Of a DNA stretch of 64,000 bases, positions 37,115 to 46,775 are shown one piece after another. Source of the DNA: Fibrobacterota bacterium (GTDB lineage: Bacteria > Fibrobacterota > Chitinivibrionia > Chitinivibrionales > Chitinispirillaceae); contig JAEYNR010000099.1 in assembly GCA_023412475.1 (NCBI GenBank), positions 29,807 to 93,806 on the forward strand. The letters run 5' to 3'. The notes under the pieces were generated by a model. It had not been told where the DNA came from. It did not search any database and was given only the letters and a program-made list of their open reading frames with translations. Each line of letters starts with the position of its first letter. The stretch's first letter is position 1. Position numbers and translations under genes: made by a program.

Positions 37115-40100
37115 ATGGGAATTCTTAAGCTTCTGTATTATTACTTAGCAAAATGCAGGATGGTTTTGTTTCAAATTCTGGCTTCAGTTGTTATAACTGT
37201 ACTGCTTGGTTGTTCTGATCAAAATCCATTCAAGGATGAAGCAAATGCAAGAGCCATTGTGATAGCTGACGTTCAGGACGGTGATACTGTGCAGATTTTT
37301 TCCACTAAATACTTGACTGTTAAATTCATGGTAAGAAATCTGCTTCAAAAATGTTCCATTAGCGTGCAAAATAATCGTTTTTTTAGCGATACCTGTGTTG
37401 ATTTCAATGCAGATGATTCTTTAAATTTCAAAATTTCCTTTTATGACACAGGAATGCATCAGATCAAGCTGATTTCGGTTAGAAATAGTGGTGAAATAAT
37501 TTACCAGACCCTGAATCTTGTTGCGGTAAATACTTTGTTTCAACCGGATATCAGGGCGAAGGTGGGTGATTCAGTTACCCTCTCTGCCACAGGTGTTGAT
37601 GATGAGAATCTTATTTATACCTGGAGATTTTCTGATGGAGAGACAATAACCGAAAACTATAAAACAATCAATTTTAGAGTGAGAGGAACTTCTGGACCAG
37701 AAGCTTTTCTGACAGTTTCAGATAAGAACTATTATTCTCCATCGGTAAGGTTTTTATGCGAAATCGAAGACAATGAAGCACCGGTGATAACCTGTTTGAA
37801 TGGGCATTTTAAAGACACGGTGATTGCTCATGATCCCAATTTCTATTTTTTTGTCAGAGTGGAGGATGATGGTGGGGTTAGAAATGCTACCTGCAATGGT
37901 GCACTTGTTGACCAGCTTTTTTCACACAACAATTATCGGGAGTACCTATGGTTAATAAAAGAGGTGAATAATAAAGAGCTTCCTGCACAGCTAAATGTTA
38001 CTGCTGTTGATGAATTTGACAATATCTCAAAAAAAACTTTCTGGCTTAAATATGATTCAACAAAAAGTTCTTCGGATCAGGTATCCATCAGGATAACGTC
38101 TCCAACTTCACCGACCATAAAGCGTAGACAGTTCTTTTTCAGTGGTGAGGTGATGAATTTTATCAATTCCAAAGCCGGCTTGTTGCTCCTGACAATTGAT
38201 AGCGCTGCTTATGATAGCTGCAATTTCAGAGATAAGCTCTCTGGCAAATGGAATTTTAACGCTTCTATTAAAAATGACAGAAATAATTGCAGCATTAGAC
38301 TTCTGTTGGAAAATACTGATGGGGAAGCCTTAGTTGATACGGGGTTTCAGGTTTACTATGATCCATATAGCACGGATTTAAAGAAACCCAACCTGGTTGA
38401 GCTTACTGTGAATGGACAATCTGTTACAGTACAAGGTGAACGGCGAATAGTGGATAAAAGTCCGGCACTTTTGCGGATTATTGCATTCGATGAAGGGGAT
38501 GGTGTCAGTTCAGTAACAATAAATGGTGATACAATTCACAAGTCTGATTCAGTTGATTTCATCTGGCAAAAAGAGATCCCGGTTACATCTGTAAGCGAAA
38601 AATTTAATGTAAAAATAACTGATTCATCAAACCACGATACGAGTATGTTATTTTTCCTGAAATTAAACCACCGTCCAGAACTTGGCAGTTATCAGGAATC
38701 GATAAATGCGGTGGTGGGCAAAGAATATAAAGGTAATGTTAAAGCAATCGATAAGGATGGTGACGAAGTCATCTATAATTCAATAGGGAATCCACTATCA
38801 TTTTGTATTGACTCTGTGAGCGGCAAATTTGTCTGGATACCTGATATTTCAGACACTGCTGTATCAAAAGTGTTTATCAATTACCGGGATAGCTACTGGA
38901 TGGACATGGTGTGTACGCTGAATGTTATTGTCATGCGTTCTGAAAGGGTAAGCCAATCTCTGGTATTTGATACCAGCAAGACTAAGATTCCTCTGGAACT
39001 TATTGCTGACAGCCAGATGCTGGATGTTCTTCTGAAAACAATCCCAGCCAGAGATCGTAAACAGTTAAGATATGATGCCCGTCTTATTCCGGAAGGAACA
39101 CCTCTGTTGTTAGAGGGTGAAAGGTTGCGCTGGGCTCCTGTTGCCATTGATACAGGAATTCACAAATTGATCGTTACTGCTACTGACATCATAAATGATA
39201 GCATCGCGACTCTTTTTACCGAAATAAGGGTTATGCCTAAGAAAAGGCCCATAGAATTATATCTGAATTTTAAAGGCAGATATAATGATTCCATCTACGA
39301 TCTGAGCGATCCATCTCTAAGTTCATTTCTGGAAGTAATCGTTCATGATCCAGATTCTGCATTGGAGAGCGGTGAAGATTTATTGATCAGATGTTGCGGC
39401 AAGACTGAGCGAAGGGCTTTGAGTAGTAATTCTACAATGATATTTCTCGATGCCATGGAAAAAAGCTGCGGTTATGATACTATTTATGTTTCAATAAATA
39501 ACCGGGGCAAAACTTACCTTCTGAAAAGGTGCATTTATTATGGTTCTGCTCCGGAAAAACCGATTATTATTACGCCTAAAGATGGCCAGATGGTTGATGC
39601 TAGCGAATTAGATTTTTCCTGGTCTGGAGCTGATGTCGATTCGATCAACAAACTGAGTTATTTCCTATTTGTCTATAGCAGCACTATGGGGTATTATCTT
39701 GCTGAAAGTACTTATATTGATAAACACTGCACTGTCAAAATAGACAGAGAAGAAAGCTACAGGTGTAAAGTTGCCGCATTCGATGGAAAAAACTTTGTTG
39801 AGAGTGATATTATAACTATAAATGTAAGGCCTAAGAACAGGGTAAAATTCAAAAACACCTTAAGTGATTTTCCATTTTTCCTAGAAACTGGTGCAAACTG
39901 GTCGCTTCAGTTACAACCTGAAAGCGGCACCGGAAAACCTCCATTTTCATATTCCGTATCATCTTCGGGAAGTTCAGGTCCAGTTATTTCTCAGTATCAG
40001 AATAATGCATATCTTCAATGGATACCATCTGCAATAGACACAGGTATCTACAAACTGAAGATTACTATCAGCGATTCTTTCCAAAATGTTGATATTTTAG

Positions 40101-40426
40101 AACCGGTGATTCGTGTTGTTCCTCCAAACCGCCCTGCAATCATAACTTCTTCCTGGGCTGACAGTGTTCTGGATATGCGAGAATCTTTACAGCCAGAAAC
40201 ACTGAGTTTTTATATAGAAGATGAAGACGACCCGCAAATCGAAGATTATGATGTAATTGTTAAACTTGGCGTGTCGGAACGCCAATTGTCAGTAGGGCAG
40301 AACCGTCAATTTGATGTTGTTGTTGAAAAAAGCAGTCAGTGCACCGATGAATTTCTTGAAATAAAACTACTTGATCAGGGGGGCTGGAATATTGAGTACA
40401 AATTACACATATATTATTCCGATTGA
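37115..40426 (+). CDS. Giant Ig-like lipoprotein, paralogue of the preceding gene
   Basis: A 1103-residue lipoprotein. The lipobox VLLGC is followed by SDQNPFKDEANA, similar to TTDYNPFKDYRNA in the gene before it, and the following 150 residues are also related, so the two are tandem duplicates. It holds several Ig/cadherin-like domains (KDGDEVIYNSIGNPLSF resembles a cadherin-like block). It lacks the DUF2341 and LamG-like end. It starts directly after the previous stop; an internal ATG at 37160 may be the true start, as it gives a normal signal peptide (MVLFQILASVVITVLLGC). Likely surface-exposed. Function is unknown. Confidence 0.84.
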   Translation: MGILKLLYYYLAKCRMVLFQILASVVITVLLGCSDQNPFKDEANARAIVIADVQDGDTVQIFSTKYLTVKFMVRNLLQKCSISVQNNRFFSDTCVDFNADDSLNFKISFYDTGMHQIKLISVRNSGEIIYQTLNLVAVNTLFQPDIRAKVGDSVTLSATGVDDENLIYTWRFSDGETITENYKTINFRVRGTSGPEAFLTVSDKNYYSPSVRFLCEIEDNEAPVITCLNGHFKDTVIAHDPNFYFFVRVEDDGGVRNATCNGALVDQLFSHNNYREYLWLIKEVNNKELPAQLNVTAVDEFDNISKKTFWLKYDSTKSSSDQVSIRITSPTSPTIKRRQFFFSGEVMNFINSKAGLLLLTIDSAAYDSCNFRDKLSGKWNFNASIKNDRNNCSIRLLLENTDGEALVDTGFQVYYDPYSTDLKKPNLVELTVNGQSVTVQGERRIVDKSPALLRIIAFDEGDGVSSVTINGDTIHKSDSVDFIWQKEIPVTSVSEKFNVKITDSSNHDTSMLFFLKLNHRPELGSYQESINAVVGKEYKGNVKAIDKDGDEVIYNSIGNPLSFCIDSVSGKFVWIPDISDTAVSKVFINYRDSYWMDMVCTLNVIVMRSERVSQSLVFDTSKTKIPLELIADSQMLDVLLKTIPARDRKQLRYDARLIPEGTPLLLEGERLRWAPVAIDTGIHKLIVTATDIINDSIATLFTEIRVMPKKRPIELYLNFKGRYNDSIYDLSDPSLSSFLEVIVHDPDSALESGEDLLIRCCGKTERRALSSNSTMIFLDAMEKSCGYDTIYVSINNRGKTYLLKRCIYYGSAPEKPIIITPKDGQMVDASELDFSWSGADVDSINKLSYFLFVYSSTMGYYLAESTYIDKHCTVKIDREESYRCKVAAFDGKNFVESDIITINVRPKNRVKFKNTLSDFPFFLETGANWSLQLQPESGTGKPPFSYSVSSSGSSGPVISQYQNNAYLQWIPSAIDTGIYKLKITISDSFQNVDILEPVIRVVPPNRPAIITSSWADSVLDMRESLQPETLSFYIEDEDDPQIEDYDVIVKLGVSERQLSVGQNRQFDVVVEKSSQCTDEFLEIKLLDQGGWNIEYKLHIYYSD

Positions 40427-40585
40427 ATATCCGTTTTCTTTAACTGGTATTTTCCCTAAACTAAAAAACAATCAATTCAAAATATTGAGATTCAGTACTT
40501 CTGGTAACAGTTATAAAGATTTATATTTCCGACTCATTAAATCAGCTTCGGCAGAAATCAGTTTAACCTTTACTATATTGGAACT

Positions 40586-41359
40586 ATGGCTTTTTTAATC
40601 AAATTTATTGCGCTTCCGTTATATCCATTAGGGCTGGTGACGGTAATATGGGTAGTTGGAATGGTGGCTTTTTTTACTAAAAAAAAATATTCAATATGGT
40701 GCTTTGTAGTCGCAGGTTCTCTTCTTTTGCTTTTTTCATCACGGGTTGTTTCAAATCTGCTGGTAGGCATACTGGAGAACCGCTATCAATGTGAACAGCC
40801 ATTGGCAGGCAACTGTTCTGCAATTGTTGTGTTGGGAGGCGCGGGACAGTTAACTGAACGTTCGACAGGCCGCCTTGAAGTTAACGATGCAGGGGACAGA
40901 ATTATTCATGGAGCAAGGTTATATAAAAAGGGGACATGCAGGCGCATTATTACCAGTGGGGGATCGGTAGATCCGGCATTGAAGCACATGCTTCCCGAAG
41001 GATTGCACAATGCGATGCTTTTGATGGAGATGGGTGTGGATTCTAATGATATTATAGCTGAGAAAAAAGCCAGAAACACTCATGAACATGGGCCTTATAT
41101 TGCCCGGATTCTCGATTCGCTAGGTTTACCCAAAAAAATCATTTTGGTTACTTCTGCTGCACACATGATTCGTTCTGAAGCTGTGTTCAAAAAACATGGT
41201 TTCACAGTATATCCTGCTCCGACCGATTTTCAGAAACCCATAATGAAAAGAACCTTCATTTTTAACCTATTCCCTAATTCTTCTTCTCTGGAGATTACAA
41301 CCAGAGCGATTCATGAGTATTATGGCCTTATTGGCTATAAGCTGCTTGGGTGGATTTAA
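40586..41359 (+). CDS. YdcF/ElyC/SanA-like membrane protein (DUF218)
   Basis: A 257-residue protein with two N-terminal membrane helices (LVTVIWVVGMVAFFTKK and WCFVVAGSLLLLFSSR), followed by a DUF218 domain. Typical sequence elements: AIVVLGGAGQ near 80, RRIITSGGS, ARNTHEHG and LVTSAAHMIRSEAVFKKHG. ElyC and SanA of this family affect envelope integrity and polysaccharide or peptidoglycan precursor supply. It is the last gene of the plus-strand operon, with a 160-base gap after the Ig-like gene. No clear ribosome site is seen. Confidence 0.9.
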   Translation: MAFLIKFIALPLYPLGLVTVIWVVGMVAFFTKKKYSIWCFVVAGSLLLLFSSRVVSNLLVGILENRYQCEQPLAGNCSAIVVLGGAGQLTERSTGRLEVNDAGDRIIHGARLYKKGTCRRIITSGGSVDPALKHMLPEGLHNAMLLMEMGVDSNDIIAEKKARNTHEHGPYIARILDSLGLPKKIILVTSAAHMIRSEAVFKKHGFTVYPAPTDFQKPIMKRTFIFNLFPNSSSLEITTRAIHEYYGLIGYKLLGWI

Positions 41360-41807
41360 CTGCATTAGTCATTTACCAAACGATGTATGAAAGTCATTAC
41401 TTGCTGATGAGTATAGCATCTGTTGGCAATCATTCCAGGGGTTAGCAACAGAAAACCACATTCTCTAATTCGCACCACAGGACTCTTTGATATAATCATG
41501 GCCACTACCAGGCCGGCATCAATTTATTTCCGAATTGAAGAACAACTTCTGGCTGAAGTCAATAATCCCCCGATAAAATCATCTGGCTACAAAGGTTCGG
41601 TTAAATAGAGAGTATGTGGAAAACTGGTCATTCTGGAGAAATATTGGATTCATGCTGATTACAATCATGCCTCCATTTAATAAATAGCTAAGCTGGTAGA
41701 GAAACGGATCTATTCTGAAAGCCACAAGAGAGCGCTCTTAACAGATACCCGGGAGAGTAATAGAGGGAAGCCATGCCTTGTCTCTGGCACAGTTCCCCTT
41801 TTTATAA
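41360..41807. other. Gene-free stretch
   Basis: Contains only short frames, such as a 61-codon one at 41423-41608, without motifs. Two convergent transcripts (40586-41359 and 41808-42500) end here, but I see no convincing terminator. Confidence 0.5.
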
Positions 41808-42500
41808 TTATCTGGGAAAAAACCGGTACCGGATACCCACAGCGGCATTGATAGAGACTTCGGTATCTGGCACAATATCAAAGCGAGGAGCAACATCAAT
41901 AAAAAGTGCTAAAGGTAAATTCTGCATGATATAGGTCAGTCCCACAGGAGTTCTGATTCCCAAACGGGTATCTTCCCGAAACTGCACTGCTAAACCGGCT
42001 CCATAGACCAGCGGCAATCGTCCCTCGCCAACATTGGCAAAATGGTAGTAGTGTCGTAAAAAATCTGCATTTAATTGGAAAACCGCATCTGGTATAAAAG
42101 ACACTGCAGCACCTGCATCGATCGCATTTTCATCGGTTATATAATATTTATAAGAGACGCCGGTGGGTTCACCAAACATAAGACCAATTTCCATACTTCT
42201 TTCATTTAAAGCTTCTCTTACCTGGGGAGGAACTGGTGTGGTATCTGATGACTGCAGACCACCGGTTGTGTCCTGCTGTATTGTATCTGAAGGAGAAGGG
42301 GATTGAGATGTATCGGAGGGAGTGGTATCATTAGGAGAAGGTGCGCTATCCTGGGGAATGGTATCTTGAAAAGTAGTATCTTGGGCAGTGGTATCCTGAG
42401 TAAAAAAAATGTCGGGCAGAGAATCTTCCTGTTGCGAATCAAAAGCAAAAATATGTAACTGGAGCAGCAGCACTATCATTATCGGAAAAAAAATTCTCAT
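41808..42500 (-). CDS. Outer-membrane beta-barrel-like protein with T/D/S/P-rich linker
   Basis: A 230-residue protein with a signal peptide (FFPIMIVLLLQLHIFA). Residues 25-85 are low complexity, built on repeats of QDTT, SPSDT and similar. The remainder has alternating hydrophobic and polar strands (RSMEIGLMFGEPTGVSYKY, AVFQLNADFLRHYYHF, VSINAAVGIRYRFFPR), a compact eight-strand barrel pattern. It lies 12 bases from the gene upstream (42513-43109), which is another barrel; both probably share a transcript. No function is recognised; the acidic linker may cross the peptidoglycan. Confidence 0.8.
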   Translation of the reverse strand: MRIFFPIMIVLLLQLHIFAFDSQQEDSLPDIFFTQDTTAQDTTFQDTIPQDSAPSPNDTTPSDTSQSPSPSDTIQQDTTGGLQSSDTTPVPPQVREALNERSMEIGLMFGEPTGVSYKYYITDENAIDAGAAVSFIPDAVFQLNADFLRHYYHFANVGEGRLPLVYGAGLAVQFREDTRLGIRTPVGLTYIMQNLPLALFIDVAPRFDIVPDTEVSINAAVGIRYRFFPR

Positions 42501-42512
42501 ATTGCCTCCTTC

Positions 42513-43109
42513 TTAGAATTCATAGGACAAACCAAGTGAAATCGTGTAGTACTGACGGGGAGAATCATTTAAATCCAGAACATGATACAGGGGGAGAATT
42601 TCCAGAGCTAATCCGCGGAACCGTCCGATAGAAATACCCAATCCCATAGATATTCCCCAGACATTTTCTGTAGAATCGACCAGGTTCTGTGAAAATGGGC
42701 TGTTTTCCACATTCCCTTCGCCATCTACATCTGTGGAGATGATAAACAAACCGGCACCGAAATGACCAAAGAGCCCCACCTGGCTTTGGGCAATGTTAGT
42801 TGCAATTCTAATAGCGGGAACAATCTCCCATAGAGTTGCGGAACCGTTTATTTCACCATTGGCTAGATTCAGTGGAAGTTGATTGAGAAATGAATCCGCA
42901 TCAGGGGACCATCGGTTATACGCAGAACGCAACCCGAAGATAATGTTATTTGTGGGGGCATAGTATAAATTGGCTGCGATTGCAAAACCGGTATTCCATC
43001 CATCGGTTCTGCTAATGTTGCTGTTTGAGACTCCTGCATCTATTCCTATCCTTAACCCTTCGCAAAATGTAAAAGTAACAGCAGAAAAAATGATTAATAA
43101 TGTTTTCAT
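42513..43109 (-). CDS. Outer-membrane beta-barrel-like protein
   Basis: A 198-residue protein. The start MKTLLIIFSAVTFTFC is chosen because AAGGGG stands 8 bases before it and the residues make a normal signal peptide; a longer frame from 43151 gives an unlikely N-terminus. Strand-like segments are GLRIGIDAGVSNSNI, AIAANLYYAPTNNIIFGLRS and YYTISLGLSYEF, ending in the terminal phenylalanine typical of outer-membrane barrels. Function is unknown. It sits between polysaccharide genes and the related barrel gene downstream. Confidence 0.8.
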   Translation of the reverse strand: MKTLLIIFSAVTFTFCEGLRIGIDAGVSNSNISRTDGWNTGFAIAANLYYAPTNNIIFGLRSAYNRWSPDADSFLNQLPLNLANGEINGSATLWEIVPAIRIATNIAQSQVGLFGHFGAGLFIISTDVDGEGNVENSPFSQNLVDSTENVWGISMGLGISIGRFRGLALEILPLYHVLDLNDSPRQYYTISLGLSYEF

Positions 43110-43216
43110 GAATTTACCCCTTTTCCGAAAAAAACAGGTGAACGGGTACATTCGAGGAAAGCAAGATTAGTACCATTTTTTCGTTTAATCTGGGCCAACT
43201 ATGCTCGGGACAGATT

Positions 43217-44449
43217 TCAGCAGCCCTCTTTTGTGGAATGGATCAATCGGAAATAGGTTAACTCATGACGGCAGGCCAGAGAATAGAGGCTGAAACTGTT
43301 CAGGATAAATTTTCTGCCGATTTTACTCATAAATGATCTCTTTTTATCATCTTTTATCAATTCTGCAATACGCTTCTGCATACCTCCAATATCTCCTTTT
43401 GTCAGGTAATACCCTGTTTGCCCCTGGAGGATAGACTCTGAGACTCCTCCTGAAGCATAACAGACTGGTGGCAGTCCCATAGCCTGGGATTCAAGAATTA
43501 CTCTCGGAAGCCCTTCATCATGATAGGTTGGAAGCACCATCAAAGTGCTTCTGGCATACAATAGCCGCAGTGATTCTGGAGGAAGTGCGCCGGTAAACAT
43601 GACATCGTTTTCCATCTGATGCTTTTGGATAAAGTTATCCAAACGGGTTTTATATTCATAGGAGTCGAATCGGCCTGCAAAAACTAGTGAGCAGTGGAGC
43701 CCGTTTTTCTTTAATCGGGACAGAATTTTTAACAGATCAAGATGACCTTTATTTTTCACTACCCGTGCCGGGAGAAGGAGCAGGGGCTTTGTGCCTGGGT
43801 TGACAGATCCATCTACCAGTCCAGGATTGAAAAAGTCAGTATCGATTCCATTGGACAGATTTACAAATCGGGTCCGCAGATACCTGGGCATACCTACATT
43901 TGAGAGTCCGGCAGCAATTCCGGCATATCTGAGCTGGCTGCGAATCGCTGCTCTGCAGAACCAGTTGTTATGAAAATGATTAACAACCAGAATCGGGATA
44001 TTTCTGGCATTCATTTTTTTCATTATTTCCAGACTGCCCCTGCTGCCTATAAAGTGATTGACAAGAAGATCTATTTTACTTTCTGAAAACAGTTTTCCGG
44101 TGATACTATTAAGGTGAACAACCTCTCTAAATTGCGGAATATATTCAAAGCCTGGCACATATGGCTGCAATTTCAAAAAAACCTTTAAGAAAAAATTCCA
44201 GTGCGGGGGGTGGGCGGGGGATCGGTATTTCATTGGAATCCGAACTAGCTTGCCTTTACCTATGAACTGAGTCTGAATCTCTCCGGTATTTTCTGGCATA
44301 TACAGATAATAGATAGTCATATTATTGCGTTGCAATAGAATCTTGTTCAGATATTCAATATGGTATTCGGTACCAGCGCTGTTGTTTGAGGCATGTGTGT
44401 AACGAATTATAGTCGTGTTGTCAAGCATGCCTGATTTAGTAATCTCCAT
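43217..44449 (-). CDS. Glycosyltransferase family 4 type
   Basis: A 410-residue GT-B fold glycosyltransferase. The C-terminal nucleotide-sugar half shows LLPARVVKNKGHLDLLKILS and the family motif EGLPRVILESQAMGLP (E, seven residues, E). The N-terminal half is the acceptor domain. It lies 9 bases after the flippase gene on the same strand, so both probably serve one capsule, O-antigen or exopolysaccharide pathway. Sugar and linkage cannot be deduced. It is cytoplasmic, peripheral to the inner membrane. Confidence 0.93.
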   Translation of the reverse strand: MEITKSGMLDNTTIIRYTHASNNSAGTEYHIEYLNKILLQRNNMTIYYLYMPENTGEIQTQFIGKGKLVRIPMKYRSPAHPPHWNFFLKVFLKLQPYVPGFEYIPQFREVVHLNSITGKLFSESKIDLLVNHFIGSRGSLEIMKKMNARNIPILVVNHFHNNWFCRAAIRSQLRYAGIAAGLSNVGMPRYLRTRFVNLSNGIDTDFFNPGLVDGSVNPGTKPLLLLPARVVKNKGHLDLLKILSRLKKNGLHCSLVFAGRFDSYEYKTRLDNFIQKHQMENDVMFTGALPPESLRLLYARSTLMVLPTYHDEGLPRVILESQAMGLPPVCYASGGVSESILQGQTGYYLTKGDIGGMQKRIAELIKDDKKRSFMSKIGRKFILNSFSLYSLACRHELTYFRLIHSTKEGC

Positions 44450-44458
44450 TTTTAGCCC

Positions 44459-46006
44459 TTATTGAGTTACTGTAAACTGATTCTTTCTGTTCTGCTTCAA
44501 TTTCCCTTTTTTTATATCTGGAAACATTATCGTGAGCAGTTCCAAAAAACTGATAAAAGGTTTTGTATTTCCGTATAATGCTAAAACAATAACAGTGTAA
44601 CTTATGGAGAAAATCAATGTTGATAAGAGTAAAACAGTGAAATGGGAAAAATCTGATATATACCTTTTAATGTACCAGTTAATGACGGCTGCCAGAAACG
44701 AAGCAATAAAGGTTTTCCAGATAACTGAAAAGATCTGTCGGAATTTAAGTCCAATAGGAGCGCCAGCGTACCATAAGCTTGGTATAAGGCTAAGATATAC
44801 AAATGATGTGTAGCCAACTGCAACTCCCTTTGTACCAAACTGTAAACCTGTCAGGATAAACAGGCACATGACCAGCGATGCCACTAAGCCTGTGTAAAAC
44901 CACCTGTCGGTTCTGCCTGTTGATACAAACAACCAGGCGCGGGTGGAGGTGATAAGCTGAATGCCTCCTGCCAGACCCAGAATAGAGAAAAGCTCTGCAG
45001 CTCCGGCCCACTTTGCACCCAATAATAACAGAATAAGCTGCTTGCCGTTTGCAACCAGAAACATACTTATTGGAAATCCGACAAATGCTATTGCATGCAA
45101 TGCATTAAGATAGTAGGAGTGGTACTTTTCCGGCTCTTTATGAAGTTTGCTGAGGGTGGCTACAGCAACTCCTGAAAGGGGTATTGTCAATTGACTTACC
45201 GGGGCCAGGAAAAGCTGAAATGCCTTGGAATAATATCCCAGCGGTGCTGGCCCCTCCTTCCAGCCTATTAAGGCCTTATCTGAATTCTTTGCAAAATAAT
45301 CGACTATGTAATAAGCAATTGTATTGAGTCCGAATTTAAGCATGGGCTTTACATTACTATTTCTGCAGGGAAGTCCCGGGCGCCATTTGCACATAATCCA
45401 ACAACCAATTGCTATACTGGTGACATAGACTAATGGACGGATTACAAGAACCCAATACCCCATTCCTGCAAAAGCCATACTAAGGGCTACAATGACGCTG
45501 AGAAAAATACCGATTACCTCATTTACTGCCAGAGCAGAAAATCTCATGGCGCGTCTCAGTAATGCCTGCTGCTGAGTATATAAACCCGAAATGACAAAGG
45601 AGGTTGAGGATACCCGAATGATATTAATCAACCGGAAGTCATCAAATATTGCGGTTATTAACGGGGCCATAAAAAATAGAAACAGTGTAAGTAACATGCC
45701 CGCAACTGCATTTATCCAGAAAAGGTTACTGACCTGCTGATGAGTGATATGATCCCTTTGCACTGTTGCATCACTGAGACCCAATGACTTGAAAATGTAA
45801 AAAAAACCGGTAATAGCCAGAGATATCGCTACAAGTCCATAATCTGAAGGGTCCAGAATCCTCGCTATTATGGCGGTGCTTCCAACCTGAATTCCATAAT
45901 CCAAAAAGTGGGTGAACATGGTTATTCCACCACTTCGAATTGCCTTTTTTTTGAAGCTATGATCGGTCTGAAAATTAAAATCATGGATTTTGGGTGAACT
46001 GGACAT
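44459..46006 (-). CDS. Wzx-like polysaccharide flippase (MOP superfamily)
   Basis: A 515-residue inner-membrane protein with about 12-14 hydrophobic helices. The start, with a basic tail then GITMFTHFLDYGIQVGSTAI and DPSDYGLVAISLAITGFFYI, is typical of the Wzx/RfbX family that moves lipid-linked glycans from the cytoplasmic to the periplasmic leaflet. It overlaps nothing, but the glycosyltransferase follows after 9 bases. The pair forms a small surface-polysaccharide module; a polymerase (Wzy) is not visible. Confidence 0.93.
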   Translation of the reverse strand: MSSSPKIHDFNFQTDHSFKKKAIRSGGITMFTHFLDYGIQVGSTAIIARILDPSDYGLVAISLAITGFFYIFKSLGLSDATVQRDHITHQQVSNLFWINAVAGMLLTLFLFFMAPLITAIFDDFRLINIIRVSSTSFVISGLYTQQQALLRRAMRFSALAVNEVIGIFLSVIVALSMAFAGMGYWVLVIRPLVYVTSIAIGCWIMCKWRPGLPCRNSNVKPMLKFGLNTIAYYIVDYFAKNSDKALIGWKEGPAPLGYYSKAFQLFLAPVSQLTIPLSGVAVATLSKLHKEPEKYHSYYLNALHAIAFVGFPISMFLVANGKQLILLLLGAKWAGAAELFSILGLAGGIQLITSTRAWLFVSTGRTDRWFYTGLVASLVMCLFILTGLQFGTKGVAVGYTSFVYLSLIPSLWYAGAPIGLKFRQIFSVIWKTFIASFLAAVINWYIKRYISDFSHFTVLLLSTLIFSISYTVIVLALYGNTKPFISFLELLTIMFPDIKKGKLKQNRKNQFTVTQ

Positions 46007-46775
46007 TAAAAGTCAATTCCTGATTCGGGCTAAGTCAATATTATAATTACCAATAAAGAAGTGCAAAAAGTCTGCCTGAAATTTCTTTTTGAAATATTAA
46101 ATAGGAAGATAAATTAGAGCTAATATCAAATTCATTTCTAATCGGGAAATGCAGTTGAACTGCTTATCTTCATAATATTCAAACAGAAGAGAATTCCAAA
46201 TCACAATTCTTAAATCCTGAACAAATTGCAGAATTCTAATTTCCATACAGAGACAGGAACTTTGCAAGTATCTAAAGTCAGTGTGTGAGTCCTGTTTTCT
46301 GTTCTTAATTGGAATTTCGTGGGGCTTAATCCTTTAAAACTGGATTTTGCAACTGTCTGAAAAATGCCTGGTAGATACAATTGGAGAATATGAAAATTCG
46401 GTACAGAAAATTGTGAAATATTGTTCTTTAAAGGGAATCATTTAATTGCTGGAATAGTAAGCAGGAAATAAATATCTAAACAAATGGTTACACGCTTTAC
46501 ATCACCTCAATGATCTGCATCAGGCCTGTGAAGGTGCTGTTTTTTCAAAAAATCTCTTTTTTAGCGGGGGAGGGCATCCGATTTGTTTTCCCGATTAAAT
46601 AATGGTTCCCATCGGCTTACTTAAGTGACAAGAAAAGAGGACGGGTTGGTTTAATTATCAATTTAATACAATAATGGAATAAATTCATGCGAAATTAATC
46701 CTTTTCTAAACAACCGCTCTGTGACAGATCTTGTGTATCGAATGATTACAGATTTTTAAGGAGCAAGGAGGTATC
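46007..46775. other. Gene-free stretch between divergent genes
   Basis: An AT-rich 770-base region between the flippase (minus) and the beta-helix gene (plus); it must contain both promoters. A weak 5-bp pairing CCGAT/ATCGG (46578-46615) is the only structure seen. No ORF over 60 codons is convincing. Confidence 0.5.
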
